The notes below the pieces were generated by a model that saw only the letters and a program-made list of their open reading frames with translations, was not told where the DNA came from and did no database searches. The translations under genes and the position numbers were made by a program. Positions 1 to 8,827 of a stretch of DNA of 64,000 nucleotides are shown piece by piece (position 1 is the stretch's first letter; each line of letters begins with the position of its first letter). Source of the DNA: Pseudomonas sp. C2B4 (lineage in GTDB: Bacteria > Pseudomonadota > Gammaproteobacteria > Pseudomonadales > Pseudomonadaceae); NCBI RefSeq assembly GCF_013359695.1, contig NZ_JABFMU010000010.1:1-64000 (forward strand). The letters are read 5' to 3'.

Positions 1-52
1 TTGGGCGCCATCATAGCGCCCGATTGAAGTGTCCAAAATCATTAGGCCAGTT

Positions 53-74
53 CAGGCTCGCTCCTACAGGGGGG
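53..74. repeat. Truncated REP half-site
   Basis: One arm of the REP palindrome found elsewhere in the window (caggctcgctcctacag) lies here without its partner arm. The 50 bases before it hold a small GGGCGC/GCGCCC hairpin at about 3-21 and no gene that I can see. It lies downstream of prfC. Confidence 0.6.
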
Positions 75-84
75 AACAGGCAAT

Positions 85-116
85 AAAAAACCCCGAGGCT
101 TTCGCGTCGGGGCTTT
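85..116 (-). terminator. Rho-independent terminator of prfC
   Basis: A ccccga/tcgggg stem (91-96 with 107-112) is followed, on the minus strand, by a run of six U (complement of 85-90). It stands about 20 bases past the prfC stop codon, which fits an intrinsic terminator for that gene. Confidence 0.85.
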
Positions 117-136
117 TGGTGTTTACAACTCAGCGC

Positions 137-1720
137 TTAGTGATGCTCACGCGTCGCACGGAATTTGATATCCGGCCAGCGCTCTTCCATCAACGCCAGG
201 TTGACCCGCGTCGGCGCGAGGTAGGTCAGGTGACCGCCGCCGTCCAGTGCCAGGTTTTCCACAGCCTTGTTGGAGAATTCCTCAAGCTTCTTCTTGTCGC
301 CGCATTCGATCCAGCGCGCGGAATAGACGGTGATCGGCTCGTAGGAGCACTCGACCTTGTATTCCTCTTTCAGGCGGCTGGCGACCACATCGAACTGCAG
401 CACACCGACGGCGCCGAGGATGATGTCGTTGCTGCGTTCCGGGAAGAACACCTGGGTCGCACCTTCTTCGGCCAATTGCTGCAGACCTTGGCGCAGTTGC
501 TTGGATTTCAGCGGATCTTTCAGACGTACGCGGCGGAACAGTTCCGGGGCGAAGTGCGGGATACCGGTGAAACCCAGGGTTTCGCCTTCGCTGAAGGTGT
601 CGCCGATCTGGATGGTGCCGTGGTTGTGCAGACCGATGATGTCGCCGGCGAAGGCCTCTTCCAGTTGCTCACGCTCCGAGGAGAAGAACGTCAACGCATC
701 GCCGATGCGCACGTCCTTGCCGGTGCGCACGTGGCGCATCTTCATGCCTTTCTCGTACTTGCCGGAACAGATACGCATGAAGGCGATGCGGTCGCGGTGT
801 TTGGGGTCCATGTTCGCCTGGATCTTGAAGATGAAGCCCGAGAACTTCTCTTCCACCGGTTCCACGGTGCGTTCGTTGGCTACGCGTGCGAGCGGGCGTG
901 GCGCCCAGTCGACCACGGCATCGAGGACATGGTCGACACCGAAGTTGCCCAAGGCAGTACCGAAGAACACCGGGGTCAATTGGCCGTCGAGAAACTCCTG
1001 CTGGTTGAACTCGTGGCAGGCGCCCTGCACCAGTTCCAGCTGCTCGAGGAAACGCTCGTATTCGTCACCCAGATGCGCCCGCGCTTCGTCGGAATCCAGC
1101 TTCTCGATGATTTTGGTTTCGGTGCGCTCGTGGCCGTGACCGGCGGTGTAGACAATGATGTAGTCGTCGGCGAGGTGATACACGCCTTTGAAATCGCGGT
1201 AGCAACCGATCGGCCAGGTGATAGGCGCGGCCTTGATCTTCAGGACCGCTTCGATTTCGTCGAGCAGTTCGATCGGGTCGCGAATGTCACGGTCAAGTTT
1301 GTTGATGAAGCTGACAATCGGCGTGTCACGCAGACGGCAGACGTCCATCAGGGCGATGGTACGAGGCTCGACACCTTTACCGCCGTCGAGAACCATCAAG
1401 GCCGAGTCCACCGCGGTCAGGGTGCGGTAGGTGTCTTCGGAGAAGTCTTCGTGGCCCGGGGTGTCGAGCAGGTTGATCATGTGCTCGCGATACGGGAACT
1501 GCATGACCGACGTGGTAATCGAGATACCCCGCTGCTTTTCCATTTCCATCCAGTCGGAGGTGGCATGGCGGTCGGATTTACGGGATTTCACCGTACCGGC
1601 CACCGCAATCGCCTTGCCCATCAGCAAGAGCTTCTCGGTGATGGTGGTTTTACCGGCATCGGGGTGGGAAATAATGGCGAAAGTGCGGCGTTTCGCGACT
1701 TCGGCGGCCTGTTTGGTCAT
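137..1720 (-). CDS. prfC: Peptide chain release factor 3 (RF3)
   Basis: RF3 is a translational GTPase that removes RF1 and RF2 from the ribosome after peptide release. The 527-residue product has the G1 loop SHPDAGKTT at residues 18-26, the G3 stretch [12 protein letters not shown] near residue 90 and the G4 motif NKLD near 143, followed by the usual C-terminal RF3 region. The reading frame stays open for 31 codons upstream, but the start at 1720 ([14 protein letters not shown]) gives the family length and N-terminus. A TATACT -10-like box lies at 1761-1766 on the minus strand. The gene appears to be monocistronic and ends at a strong terminator. Confidence 0.97.
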   Translation of the reverse strand: MTKQAAEVAKRRTFAIISHPDAGKTTITEKLLLMGKAIAVAGTVKSRKSDRHATSDWMEMEKQRGISITTSVMQFPYREHMINLLDTPGHEDFSEDTYRTLTAVDSALMVLDGGKGVEPRTIALMDVCRLRDTPIVSFINKLDRDIRDPIELLDEIEAVLKIKAAPITWPIGCYRDFKGVYHLADDYIIVYTAGHGHERTETKIIEKLDSDEARAHLGDEYERFLEQLELVQGACHEFNQQEFLDGQLTPVFFGTALGNFGVDHVLDAVVDWAPRPLARVANERTVEPVEEKFSGFIFKIQANMDPKHRDRIAFMRICSGKYEKGMKMRHVRTGKDVRIGDALTFFSSEREQLEEAFAGDIIGLHNHGTIQIGDTFSEGETLGFTGIPHFAPELFRRVRLKDPLKSKQLRQGLQQLAEEGATQVFFPERSNDIILGAVGVLQFDVVASRLKEEYKVECSYEPITVYSARWIECGDKKKLEEFSNKAVENLALDGGGHLTYLAPTRVNLALMEERWPDIKFRATREHH

Positions 1721-1968
1721 GGGAAATCGCCTGGCGGTGATCAAAAAAAGGGCGGCGAGTATAGCGCAAACCGACCTCCACGAACCACCGTTCGCCCCGA
1801 GGGGAATGGCCATACAGGGTGGCCAAACGCTGCCAACTATGGAACCTTTTAAAAGGTGGAGGCGTCCACTCCCCTGTTACGACCACTCGTCGGGGGCTGA
1901 AACATCAGCAAGTTGGCCTGACGAGGCTGCGCTCATGGCTCGAAATGCCGTACGCCTCCCCCTGTAGG

Positions 1969-2066
1969 AGCGAGCAAGCTCGCGATGGACGTTAACGATA
2001 ACGCGGGATACCTGAATGTACGCGTTGTCTGGGCGTTTTTCGCGAGCATGCTCGCTCCTACAGGGG
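1969..2066. repeat. REPIN (two inverted REP arms), TAGGAG class
   Basis: Two oppositely oriented REP palindromes (ctgtaggagcgagcaagctcgcgatgg, split here as left arm, and tcgcgagcatgctcgctcctacag as right arm) flank about 50 bases of spacer. The gene-free stretch 1721-2171 otherwise holds only the prfC promoter region and the ribosome binding site of the next gene. The spacer resembles those at 7971 and 12057, with acgataacg after the left arm. Confidence 0.85.
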
Positions 2067-2171
2067 ATTGCGCTCGGCTTGAGCTGCTTCTCGCGAACGC
2101 CTTGCCCGGCAGCCAATGATGGCCTGCCACACGGGACTACGTTCGCCGACAAAGAAAAAAGGAGTCCGCCT

Positions 2172-2888
2172 GTGGCTATCCACCATGGCAAAGGGCTGAT
2201 AGGAGGCGCGCTGGTAATCGCCCTTCTGGCCCTGCTGATCCACTGGATCGGCATCGACACGATCGAACATTACCGCGACGATCTGTTGTTTTACCTGCAA
2301 GCTCATCTGCTTCTCGTCCTCGCTTCCATGCTGGCCGCCCTTGCCGTGGGCCTCCCCGCCGGCATCTTCCTCAGCCGTCCGACCCGGGTCGCGCGCGCCG
2401 AGCGCTTCATGCAGATCTTCAACATCGGCAACACCATTCCACCGCTGGCGGTGTTGGCCATCGCCCTGGGCGTCCTCGGCATCGGCAGCGGTCCAGCGAT
2501 CTTCGCCCTGTTCCTCGCCTCGTTATTGCCCATCGTGCGCAACACCTACGAAGGCCTGAAAAACGTTCAGGGTTCGCTCAAGGAAGCCGCCATCGGCATC
2601 GGCATGACCCCGCGCCAGGTGCTGTGGAAAGTCGAATTGCCGAACGCCGTGCCGATCATCATCGGTGGTGTGCGTGTGGCGCTGGCGATCAATGTCGGGA
2701 CGGCGCCCCTGGCGTTCCTGATCGGCGCCAATAGCCTGGGCAGCCTGATTTTCCCCGGCATTGCCCTGAACAATCAGCCGCAACTGATGCTCGGTGCGGC
2801 TTGCACAGCGCTGTTGGCGTTGTTGCTCGACGGCCTGGTGACTGTTGCCAGCCGCCTCTGGCTCGAACGCGGCTTGCGCCCGTCTTAA
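2172..2888 (+). CDS. opuCD: Osmoprotectant ABC transporter permease, first
   Basis: Membrane subunit of a quaternary-amine (glycine betaine, choline or carnitine type) ABC importer. It has 238 residues and about six hydrophobic segments; the region around NTYEGLKNVQGSLKEAAIGIG is the EAA loop that contacts the ATPase. The frame is open from 2016, but that start falls inside a REPIN. The GTG at 2172 has an aaaggag site about nine bases upstream and gives the usual permease N-terminus. It is the first gene of a four-gene operon, in the order permease, binding protein, permease, ATPase, which I remember as PA3888-PA3891 in P. aeruginosa. The name opuCD follows that parallel; the substrate is inferred. 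Confidence 0.9.
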   Translation: MAIHHGKGLIGGALVIALLALLIHWIGIDTIEHYRDDLLFYLQAHLLLVLASMLAALAVGLPAGIFLSRPTRVARAERFMQIFNIGNTIPPLAVLAIALGVLGIGSGPAIFALFLASLLPIVRNTYEGLKNVQGSLKEAAIGIGMTPRQVLWKVELPNAVPIIIGGVRVALAINVGTAPLAFLIGANSLGSLIFPGIALNNQPQLMLGAACTALLALLLDGLVTVASRLWLERGLRPS

Positions 2889-2908
2889 GCCTCGGCAAAG
2901 GAATTCTC

Positions 2909-3802
2909 ATGAAGACATCAAGCTTTTTACTAGGCTGCGTCCTGCTGTGCGCAGGATTTGCCCAAGCCACAGAAAAACCGGTCATCCGCATCGGCGCCCG
3001 GGTATTCACCGAGCAGGCCCTGCTGGCGGAAATCACTTCGCAATACCTGCGCGCCAAGGGTTACGACGCCCAAGTAACGGGCGGCCTGGGCAGCAATCTG
3101 GCCCGCAGTGCCCAAGAAAGCGGACAACTGGACATGCTTTGGGAATACACCGGCGTGTCGCTGGTGGCCTACAACCATGTCACTGAAAAACTCGATAGCG
3201 AACAGTCCTACGCCCGGGTGAAAGCACTCGATGCGAAAAAAGGCCTGGTCTGGCTGACGCCGTCGAAATTCAGCAACACCTATGCCCTTGCCCTGCCGAA
3301 AAACGTCGCTGACGAGTACCCGCAGATCAATAGCATCAGCCAGCTCAATGAGGTGTTGCAGGACGAAGCCAAGACTCATCATCTGGTCGCTTTGGACACC
3401 GAGTTCGCCAATCGCTCTGACGGTCTACGCGGCATGGTCGACCTCTACGACATGAACCTGACCCGCCAAAACATCCGCCAGATGGACGCCGGACTGGTTT
3501 ACACCGCACTGCGCAACGGTCAGGTGTTTGCCGGCCTGGTCTACACCACCGACGGTCGCCTCAATGCCTTCAAGCTGAAACTGCTGGAAGACGACAAGCA
3601 CTACTTCCCGGACTACACCGCCGCGCCCGTGGTGCGCCAGGCGTTTCTTGACGCTCATCCCGCATTGGCCGAGCAGCTCAAACCCCTGGCCGAACTGTTC
3701 GATGACGACACCATGCGCCAGCTCAATGCGCGGGTGGATGTCGACCATGAAAGCCCATCCGCCGTTGCCGCCGATTTCCTGCGCCAGCATCCATTCAATT
3801 AA
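2909..3802 (+). CDS. opuCC: Osmoprotectant ABC transporter substrate-binding protein
   Basis: Periplasmic solute-binding protein of the OpuAC/OpuCC family, 297 residues. A signal peptide of about 20 residues ends at AGFAQA. The mature start (IRIGARVFTEQALLAEI) is typical of the family, which binds quaternary ammonium osmolytes such as glycine betaine and carnitine. The start at 2909 follows aaaggaat; the longer open frame from 2801 overlaps the preceding gene. It lies 20 bases after opuCD and 12 bases before opuCB, so it is co-transcribed. No lipobox is seen, so it should be a free periplasmic protein. Confidence 0.92.
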   Translation: MKTSSFLLGCVLLCAGFAQATEKPVIRIGARVFTEQALLAEITSQYLRAKGYDAQVTGGLGSNLARSAQESGQLDMLWEYTGVSLVAYNHVTEKLDSEQSYARVKALDAKKGLVWLTPSKFSNTYALALPKNVADEYPQINSISQLNEVLQDEAKTHHLVALDTEFANRSDGLRGMVDLYDMNLTRQNIRQMDAGLVYTALRNGQVFAGLVYTTDGRLNAFKLKLLEDDKHYFPDYTAAPVVRQAFLDAHPALAEQLKPLAELFDDDTMRQLNARVDVDHESPSAVAADFLRQHPFN

Positions 3803-3814
3803 GGAGGAAAAGCC

Positions 3815-4468
3815 ATGGACTTCTTGAACGCCTTTTCCCATCTCGATTGGCAGCAGGTGATGCACCTGACCTGGCAGCACATCACCCTGGTCGGTATCGC
3901 CGTCACCCTGGCCATTGTGGTCGGCGTGCCCCTGGGCATTCTGATGACACGCTTTCCGACCCTCGCCGGCCCCCTGCAGGCCAGCGCCACGGTGTTGCTG
4001 ACCGTGCCATCGATTGCCCTGTTCGGCCTGCTGCTGCCGTTCTATTCGAAGTTCGGCCAGGGCCTGGGGCCGATGCCGGCGATCACCGCCGTGTTTCTGT
4101 ATTCACTGCTGCCGATCATGCGTAACACCTACCTCGCCCTGACCGGCGTCGAACCCGGCATCCGTGAAGCCGCCCGGGGTATCGGCATGACCTTCGGCCA
4201 GCGCCTGCGCTTGGTCGAACTGCCCATCGCCGTGCCGGTAATCCTCGCCGGTGTACGCACCGCCGTCGTGATGAACATCGGTGTCATGACCATCGCCGCC
4301 ACCATCGGCGCCGGCGGCCTCGGCGTACTCATCCTCGCCTCTATCAGCCGCAGCGACATGTCGATGCTGATCGTCGGCGCCGTGCTGGTCAGCCTGCTGG
4401 CCATCTTCACCGACCTGCTTTTGCAAATGCTGCAACGCTCGCTGACTCCAAAAGGACTGCTCAAATGA
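3815..4468 (+). CDS. opuCB: Osmoprotectant ABC transporter permease, second
   Basis: Second membrane subunit of the importer, 217 residues with about five or six hydrophobic segments. The EAA loop is visible around GVEPGIREAARGIGMT. A perfect aaggagg site stands nine bases before ATG at 3815. Its last codons overlap the start of opuCA by four bases (ATGA), a sign of translational coupling between permease and ATPase. Together with opuCD it should form the heterodimeric channel. Confidence 0.92.
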   Translation: MDFLNAFSHLDWQQVMHLTWQHITLVGIAVTLAIVVGVPLGILMTRFPTLAGPLQASATVLLTVPSIALFGLLLPFYSKFGQGLGPMPAITAVFLYSLLPIMRNTYLALTGVEPGIREAARGIGMTFGQRLRLVELPIAVPVILAGVRTAVVMNIGVMTIAATIGAGGLGVLILASISRSDMSMLIVGAVLVSLLAIFTDLLLQMLQRSLTPKGLLK

Positions 4469-5622
4469 TTGAACTTCAAAACCTCAGCAAGACCTTCCAA
4501 AGCAACGGCAAAGACGTGAAAGCCGTGGACTCGGTAAGCCTGACCGTCAATGAAGGCGAGATCTGTGTGTTCCTCGGGCCATCGGGTTGCGGCAAAAGCA
4601 CCACCCTGAAAATGATCAACCGCCTGATCAAACCGACTTCGGGCAAGATCCTGATCAAAGGTGAAGACACCACCGATCTCGACGAAGTGACGCTGCGGCG
4701 CAACATCGGTTATGTGATCCAGCAGATCGGCCTGTTCCCGAACATGACCATCGAGGAGAACATCGTGGTTGTTCCGAAACTGCTCGGCTGGGACAAACAG
4801 AAATGCCACGACCGCGCCCGCGAGTTGATGAGCATGATCAAGCTGGAGCCCAAGCAGTATCTGCATCGCTATCCCCGTGAACTGTCCGGCGGCCAGCAGC
4901 AACGCATTGGTGTGATTCGCGCGCTGGCGGCCAATGCGCCGCTGTTACTGATGGACGAACCCTTCGGCGCGGTCGACCCGATCAACCGCGAAATGATCCA
5001 GAACGAGTTCTTCGAGATGCAACGGGCGCTGAACAAGACGGTGATCATGGTCAGCCACGACATCGACGAAGCGATCAAGCTGGGCGACAAGATCGCGATC
5101 TTCCGGGCTGGCAAACTGCTGCAAATCGACCACCCCGACACCCTGCTCGCCCATCCCGTGGATGATTTCGTCAGCCACTTCGTCGGCCAGGACAGCACCC
5201 TCAAGCGCCTGTTGCTGGTAAAGGCCGAAGACGCGGCGGACAACGCGCCGTCCGTCAGTCCGCAGACTCCGGTGGCCGAAGCACTGGAATTGATGGATGA
5301 GCATGACCGGCGTTATGTGGTGGTCACCGACGCTGGGAACAAGGCATTGGGTTATGTGCGACGCCGCGACCTGCACCGCCAGACCGGCACCTGCGCCCAA
5401 TACCTGCGCGAGTTCAATGCCACCGCAGCGTATGACGAGCATTTGCGCATCCTGCTGTCGCGGATGTACGAGTTCAATCGGGCCTGGCTGCCAGTGATGG
5501 ATGCCGAGCGGGTGTTTCTCGGGGAGGTGACTCAGGAGTCGATTGCCGAGTATCTGAGCTCAGGCAAGTCTCGTGGAGGCAAGACAAGTATTGTTTCGCC
5601 AGCCGATATGGCGCTGATTTAA
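4465..5622 (+). CDS. opuCA: Osmoprotectant ABC transporter ATPase with CBS domains
   Basis: ATP-hydrolysing subunit, 385 residues. It has Walker A GPSGCGKST at 38-46, the ABC signature LSGGQQQR at 140-147, Walker B LLLMDEP at 160-166 and the switch histidine in VSHDID near 197. After residue 245 comes a pair of CBS-like domains, which in the OpuA/OpuC ATPases sense ionic strength or nucleotides and gate transport under osmotic stress. The four-base overlap with opuCB and the CBS tail argue for a betaine/choline type importer. It is the last gene of the operon. Confidence 0.94.
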   Translation: MIELQNLSKTFQSNGKDVKAVDSVSLTVNEGEICVFLGPSGCGKSTTLKMINRLIKPTSGKILIKGEDTTDLDEVTLRRNIGYVIQQIGLFPNMTIEENIVVVPKLLGWDKQKCHDRARELMSMIKLEPKQYLHRYPRELSGGQQQRIGVIRALAANAPLLLMDEPFGAVDPINREMIQNEFFEMQRALNKTVIMVSHDIDEAIKLGDKIAIFRAGKLLQIDHPDTLLAHPVDDFVSHFVGQDSTLKRLLLVKAEDAADNAPSVSPQTPVAEALELMDEHDRRYVVVTDAGNKALGYVRRRDLHRQTGTCAQYLREFNATAAYDEHLRILLSRMYEFNRAWLPVMDAERVFLGEVTQESIAEYLSSGKSRGGKTSIVSPADMALI

Positions 5623-5632
5623 TTCATGCCTC

Positions 5633-5662
5633 CCGCCGCTGAGTCATTGGATGCAGCGGCGG
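5633..5662 (+). terminator. Hairpin after opuCA, possible terminator
   Basis: CCGCCGCTG and CAGCGGCGG form a perfect nine-pair stem ten bases past the opuCA stop. No U-run follows, so it may be an mRNA end-protecting hairpin rather than a classical intrinsic terminator. The rest of 5663-5864 is AT-rich and has no gene that I can see. Confidence 0.5.
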
Positions 5663-5797
5663 AGTTGCATTAACAAAAATACAACCCCCACTTCACACAT
5701 ACTTTTAGATATCCCGCCAGTTACAAATCCACATTCAATACCCTCATAAATGACAGTTTCATTTTCCGATTAAAGACATTTAACTAATGGCGTGCAG

Positions 5798-5826
5798 TTG
5801 CTCGACGAAACCACGCACTGTACAAC
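5798..5826 (+). promoter_or_regulatory. Candidate promoter of the 121-aa orphan gene
   Basis: TTGCTC (5798-5803) and TACAAC (5821-5826) are spaced 17 bases apart, each with four of six consensus matches. They lie in an AT-rich stretch 39 bases before the next start codon. This is weak evidence from sequence alone. Confidence 0.35.
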
Positions 5827-5864
5827 TTGTTAAATTCACTACTTATCAAAAAAGGAATTTTTAA

Positions 5865-6230
5865 ATGAATACTTCCGACGTGTTACCCAACCGCGACGAA
5901 CCCTCTGCTCACGCGGGCCCAGCCGTTCAGCTGCGCCTCAGCGCGACTGGAAACCCGAATAAAGTACGGCGCGGAAATAGCTTCACAAAGCTTCCCCTCG
6001 GCGACCTGCTGGATGCGACTGGACAAATCGTTCCAGGTTCCGGTAATTGGACTTTAGTGAGTGTTTCGCCTGCTACGCCAGGTGTAACAGTAGGTAATAA
6101 CCCTGGTTACTTGAACGGAAGAATTTATGTCCCCAGCGTGACGAGCAACATGACCATCACCGCCAGGCTCACACCTTCGCAATATCCGGTTTTGGCAAAA
6201 AACTATGTTCTGCAAATTCAAGTCATTTAA
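5865..6230 (+). CDS. Hypothetical small beta-rich protein, 121 aa
   Basis: I do not recognise this gene. The start at 5865 follows aaaaaaggaat at good spacing, and the frame is closed by TAA. The product has no signal peptide, no membrane segment and no cysteine. It opens with a polar, disordered-looking stretch of about 35 residues. From there on it alternates short hydrophobic and polar runs with many Gly, Asn, Pro, Thr and Val (for example GNWTLVSVSPATPGVTVG), as expected for a single immunoglobulin-like beta sandwich. Base composition is lower in GC than in the flanking opuC and speC genes and codon use is more mixed, which suggests recent acquisition. Nothing in the neighbourhood indicates a role. 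Confidence 0.7.
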   Translation: MNTSDVLPNRDEPSAHAGPAVQLRLSATGNPNKVRRGNSFTKLPLGDLLDATGQIVPGSGNWTLVSVSPATPGVTVGNNPGYLNGRIYVPSVTSNMTITARLTPSQYPVLAKNYVLQIQVI

Positions 6231-6480
6231 TTAGTCGCCAATAGTTACCGACATTTGACATACCCTGATGGCTCCCTGCCGCAATCACAGTCGGACCAGG
6301 GAGCACTCAGTACCCTTCAAGGGGAGTTCCACCGGTTCGCGATTCTCGTCTCTGATCGACTCCCCCTGGATCACCCCAAACTCCCCTCCCGAGGGAACAT
6401 CACACCGTCACACAGGTCCGTTACATCAGTAGCTGTCAGGGACCGCACGACGGAAGCGTGCAAAAACGCGACATTTTTTG

Positions 6481-6509
6481 TTGATCTCGAGCCCCTCACG
6501 CCCTAAAGT
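6481..6509 (+). promoter_or_regulatory. Candidate promoter of the speC leader RNA
   Basis: TTGATC (6481-6486) and TAAAGT (6504-6509) are exactly 17 bases apart. Transcription would begin near 6516 and run into the hairpin at 6571-6607. The rest of the 480-base gap 6231-6712 upstream of this point shows no convincing gene. Confidence 0.4.
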
Positions 6510-6515
6510 TCGCGC

Positions 6516-6607
6516 CGAACGTCCATGCTGGAAACGATCCATCCGGCTCAAGTACTGACGACGAGACAGCAAGGCCAAGGGAAAGCAGCGCTTCCCATGG
6601 CCTTTTT
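6516..6607 (+). ncRNA. Candidate small RNA or attenuated leader upstream of speC
   Basis: The roughly 90-base span starts after a candidate sigma-70 promoter and ends in an intrinsic terminator. The terminator has a nearly perfect 15-pair stem (aaggccaagggaaagc against gcttcccatggcctt) followed by five T. It lies 105 bases before the speC start. It could be a free small RNA or a premature-termination leader of speC. I cannot match it to a named RNA family. Confidence 0.4.
6571..6607 (+). terminator. Intrinsic terminator in the speC leader
   Basis: The arms at 6571-6586 and 6589-6603 pair with one bulge and one mismatch and are followed by TTTTT. It sits in the transcription direction of speC but before its start codon, so it is either the end of a separate RNA or an attenuator. 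Confidence 0.7.
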
Positions 6608-6712
6608 GCTTTCGGCGACATGCCTTGGGAAGTAGGCGAACCAAAGTGGGGATACGGAGGACGTTCATTTGCACCCATTGATAATTTCAGTTTGCCAGTA
6701 GGAGTTCCCAGC

Positions 6713-7876
6713 ATGTCGATCCAGGTCGAAGACTATTTCGCGCGCGAAACCTTTCAGAAAATGAAGGCGTTCGCCGACAAGCAAGAAACCCCGTTCGTAT
6801 TGATCGATACCGGAATGATCAGCCAGGCCTATGACGACCTGCGCGCCGGTTTCGAATTCGCCAAGGTCTACTACGCGGTCAAGGCCAACCCGGCCGTGGA
6901 AATCATCGACCTGCTCAAGGAAAAAGGCTCGAGCTTCGACATCGCCTCGATCTACGAGCTGGACAAAGTGCTGAGCCGTGGCGTCAGCGCCGATCAGATC
7001 AGCTACGGCAACACCATCAAGAAGTCCAAGGACATCCGCTACTTCTACGAGAAGGGCGTTCGCCTGTACGCCACCGACTCCGAAGCCGACTTGCGCAATA
7101 TCGCCAAGGCCGCACCGGGTTCGAAAGTCTACGTGCGCATCCTGACCGAAGGCTCGACCACCGCCGACTGGCCGCTGTCGCGCAAATTCGGCTGCCAGAC
7201 CGACATGGCCATGGACCTGCTGATCCTCGCCCGCGACCTGGGCCTGGTCCCTTACGGCGTGTCGTTCCACGTTGGTTCGCAACAGCGCGACATCAGCGTC
7301 TGGGACGCGGCGATTGCCAAGGTCAAAGTGATTTTCGAGCGCCTGAAAGAAGAAGACGGCATCGAACTGAAGCTGATCAACATGGGTGGCGGCTTCCCGG
7401 CCAACTACATCACCCGTACCAACAGCCTGGAAACCTACGCCGAAGAAATCATCCGCTTCCTCAAGGAAGACTTCGGTGACGATCTGCCGGAAATCATCCT
7501 GGAGCCAGGCCGTTCGTTGATTGCCAACGCCGGCATCCTGGTCAGCGAAGTGGTACTGGTGGCACGTAAGTCCCGTACCGCCGTCGAGCGTTGGGTATAC
7601 ACCGACGTGGGCAAGTTCTCGGGCCTGATCGAAACCATGGACGAAGCCATCAAGTTCCCGATCTGGACCGAAAAGAACGGCGAAGTGGAAGAAGTGGTCA
7701 TCGCTGGCCCGACCTGCGACAGCGCCGACATCATGTACGAAAACTACAAGTACGGCCTGCCGCTGAACCTGGCCATCGGCGATCGCCTGTACTGGCTGTC
7801 GACCGGTGCCTACACCACCAGCTACAGCGCCGTTGAATTCAACGGCTTCCCGCCGCTGAAATCGTTCTACGTGTAA
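6713..7876 (+). CDS. speC: Ornithine decarboxylase, PLP-dependent fold type III
   Basis: It decarboxylates ornithine to putrescine, the first step of polyamine synthesis. The product has 387 residues, the length I recall for P. aeruginosa SpeC (PA4519). The alanine-racemase-like barrel carries the cofactor lysine K57 in YYAVKANP, H186 in FHVGSQ, the phosphate-binding EPGRS near residue 265, and the active-site Cys335 in GPTCDSAD. This is the eukaryotic-type small decarboxylase, not the large bacterial biosynthetic type. The start at 6713 has taggag seven bases upstream; the frame is open further upstream into the leader terminator. It is followed by a strong terminator. Confidence 0.95.
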   Translation: MSIQVEDYFARETFQKMKAFADKQETPFVLIDTGMISQAYDDLRAGFEFAKVYYAVKANPAVEIIDLLKEKGSSFDIASIYELDKVLSRGVSADQISYGNTIKKSKDIRYFYEKGVRLYATDSEADLRNIAKAAPGSKVYVRILTEGSTTADWPLSRKFGCQTDMAMDLLILARDLGLVPYGVSFHVGSQQRDISVWDAAIAKVKVIFERLKEEDGIELKLINMGGGFPANYITRTNSLETYAEEIIRFLKEDFGDDLPEIILEPGRSLIANAGILVSEVVLVARKSRTAVERWVYTDVGKFSGLIETMDEAIKFPIWTEKNGEVEEVVIAGPTCDSADIMYENYKYGLPLNLAIGDRLYWLSTGAYTTSYSAVEFNGFPPLKSFYV

Positions 7877-7894
7877 GCACTACACGCAGAAAGC

Positions 7895-7926
7895 AAAAAG
7901 CCCATGACGTGTCATGGGCTTTTTTG
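7895..7926 (+). terminator. Rho-independent terminator of speC
   Basis: aaaaagcccatgac and gtcatgggctttttt make a perfect stem flanked by an A-run and a T-run, 20 bases past the speC stop. It can work in both directions. Confidence 0.9.
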
Positions 7927-7970
7927 TGTCTGACTGATTATGCCGCGATAAATCACACCTCCCTGTAGGA

Positions 7971-8066
7971 GCGAGCTCTGCTCGCGATGGCGTTCAACGA
8001 TAACGTGTCAAACCTGACACCCCGCGCTGACCCAAGGTTTTTCGCGAGCATGCTCGCTCCTACAGG
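7971..8066. repeat. REPIN, TAGGAG class, overlapping the end of the Sel1 gene
   Basis: Two inverted REP arms (ctgtaggagcgagctctgctcgcgatgg on the left, tcgcgagcatgctcgctcctacag on the right, described as arms) flank a spacer that includes cctgacaccccgcg, shared with the REPIN at 12057. The right arm supplies the TAG stop and the last codons of the minus-strand gene ending at 8060. Confidence 0.85.
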
Positions 8067-8827
8067 GGGTTGAGTAGCTGCTCGAGTTCAGCTTGTCGCT
8101 GGACATAATCGGATGTCATGGCGCGAATGTCCGGATCGGTTGCGCTCAACAGCGCTTTGCTCGCCACCCGGAGGAAATTCAAGTTCCCGCCGGCCAGCGC
8201 CTTGCGCAGCCAGATCAAAGCTTCGTCGATATTTCCTTCACCGGCCAACACCGCTGCATAACTGAACTGCCCACGAAAATCTCCGCCTGCCGCCGAACGT
8301 CGATACCAGTCACGGGCCGCCACTGGATCAGCTAAACAAAAACGCCCTTCTTCCAGATACCGCCCCAGCAGGTTCATCGATTTGGCGTGGCCCAGTTCAG
8401 CGGCGCGACGATAGAGATCCAGCGCCTGCGCCTGATCCTCACCAACGCCGCGCCCGGTCGCCAGCAGGTTGGCGTAGTTGTACATCGCCCAATCCAGGCC
8501 GGCTTCTGCCGCGACCCGGTAATGCCGTGCAGCAACCGACGCATCGGCGGAGCAGCCCCAGCCATGTTCATGACAACGCCCGAGCATATTGCGCGACATC
8601 AGGTGCCCTTGTCGGGCAGCGATACCAAACCAGCGCAACGCCAGCGACTGATCCTGCGCAATCCCTCGCCCGTCCAGCAGGATCTGCCCCAACAATGCCT
8701 GAGCCTCGACATCACCCTCGCGGGCCGCCATTAGAATCGCCTGTGCCGCACGCGCCGGGCTTTCATCGAGCATGGATTTGAGTTGCTCACCGTCGAGCAC
8801 TTCCTCGCGGCGCAGTCGAAAACTCAT
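8060..8827 (-). CDS. Sel1-repeat (TPR-like) protein
   Basis: The 255-residue product is made of about five Sel1-like repeats, each of about 36 residues with an AxxxLGxxxxxGxGVxxDxxxAxxWxxxAAxxG pattern. Examples lie around residues 38-72, 75-108, 112-144 and 147-180. Such repeats form an alpha-solenoid for protein contacts. There is no signal peptide. It overlaps piuC by four bases and follows it in the same operon. I remember the same neighbour in P. aeruginosa (PA4516), so it may support the Piu iron system, but no molecular role is known to me. The last codons and the stop come from a REP sequence, so the C-terminus may differ from that of orthologues. Confidence 0.88.
   Translation of the reverse strand: MSFRLRREEVLDGEQLKSMLDESPARAAQAILMAAREGDVEAQALLGQILLDGRGIAQDQSLALRWFGIAARQGHLMSRNMLGRCHEHGWGCSADASVAARHYRVAAEAGLDWAMYNYANLLATGRGVGEDQAQALDLYRRAAELGHAKSMNLLGRYLEEGRFCLADPVAARDWYRRSAAGGDFRGQFSYAAVLAGEGNIDEALIWLRKALAGGNLNFLRVASKALLSATDPDIRAMTSDYVQRQAELEQLLNPL

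Noticed and set aside
2016..2171. N-terminal extension of opuCD
   Set aside because: The extra 52 codons run out of a REPIN, and the GTG at 2172 has the ribosome site and the family N-terminus.
6255..6506. 83-codon open frame before speC
   Set aside because: No ribosome site, no recognisable composition, and it covers the candidate leader promoter.
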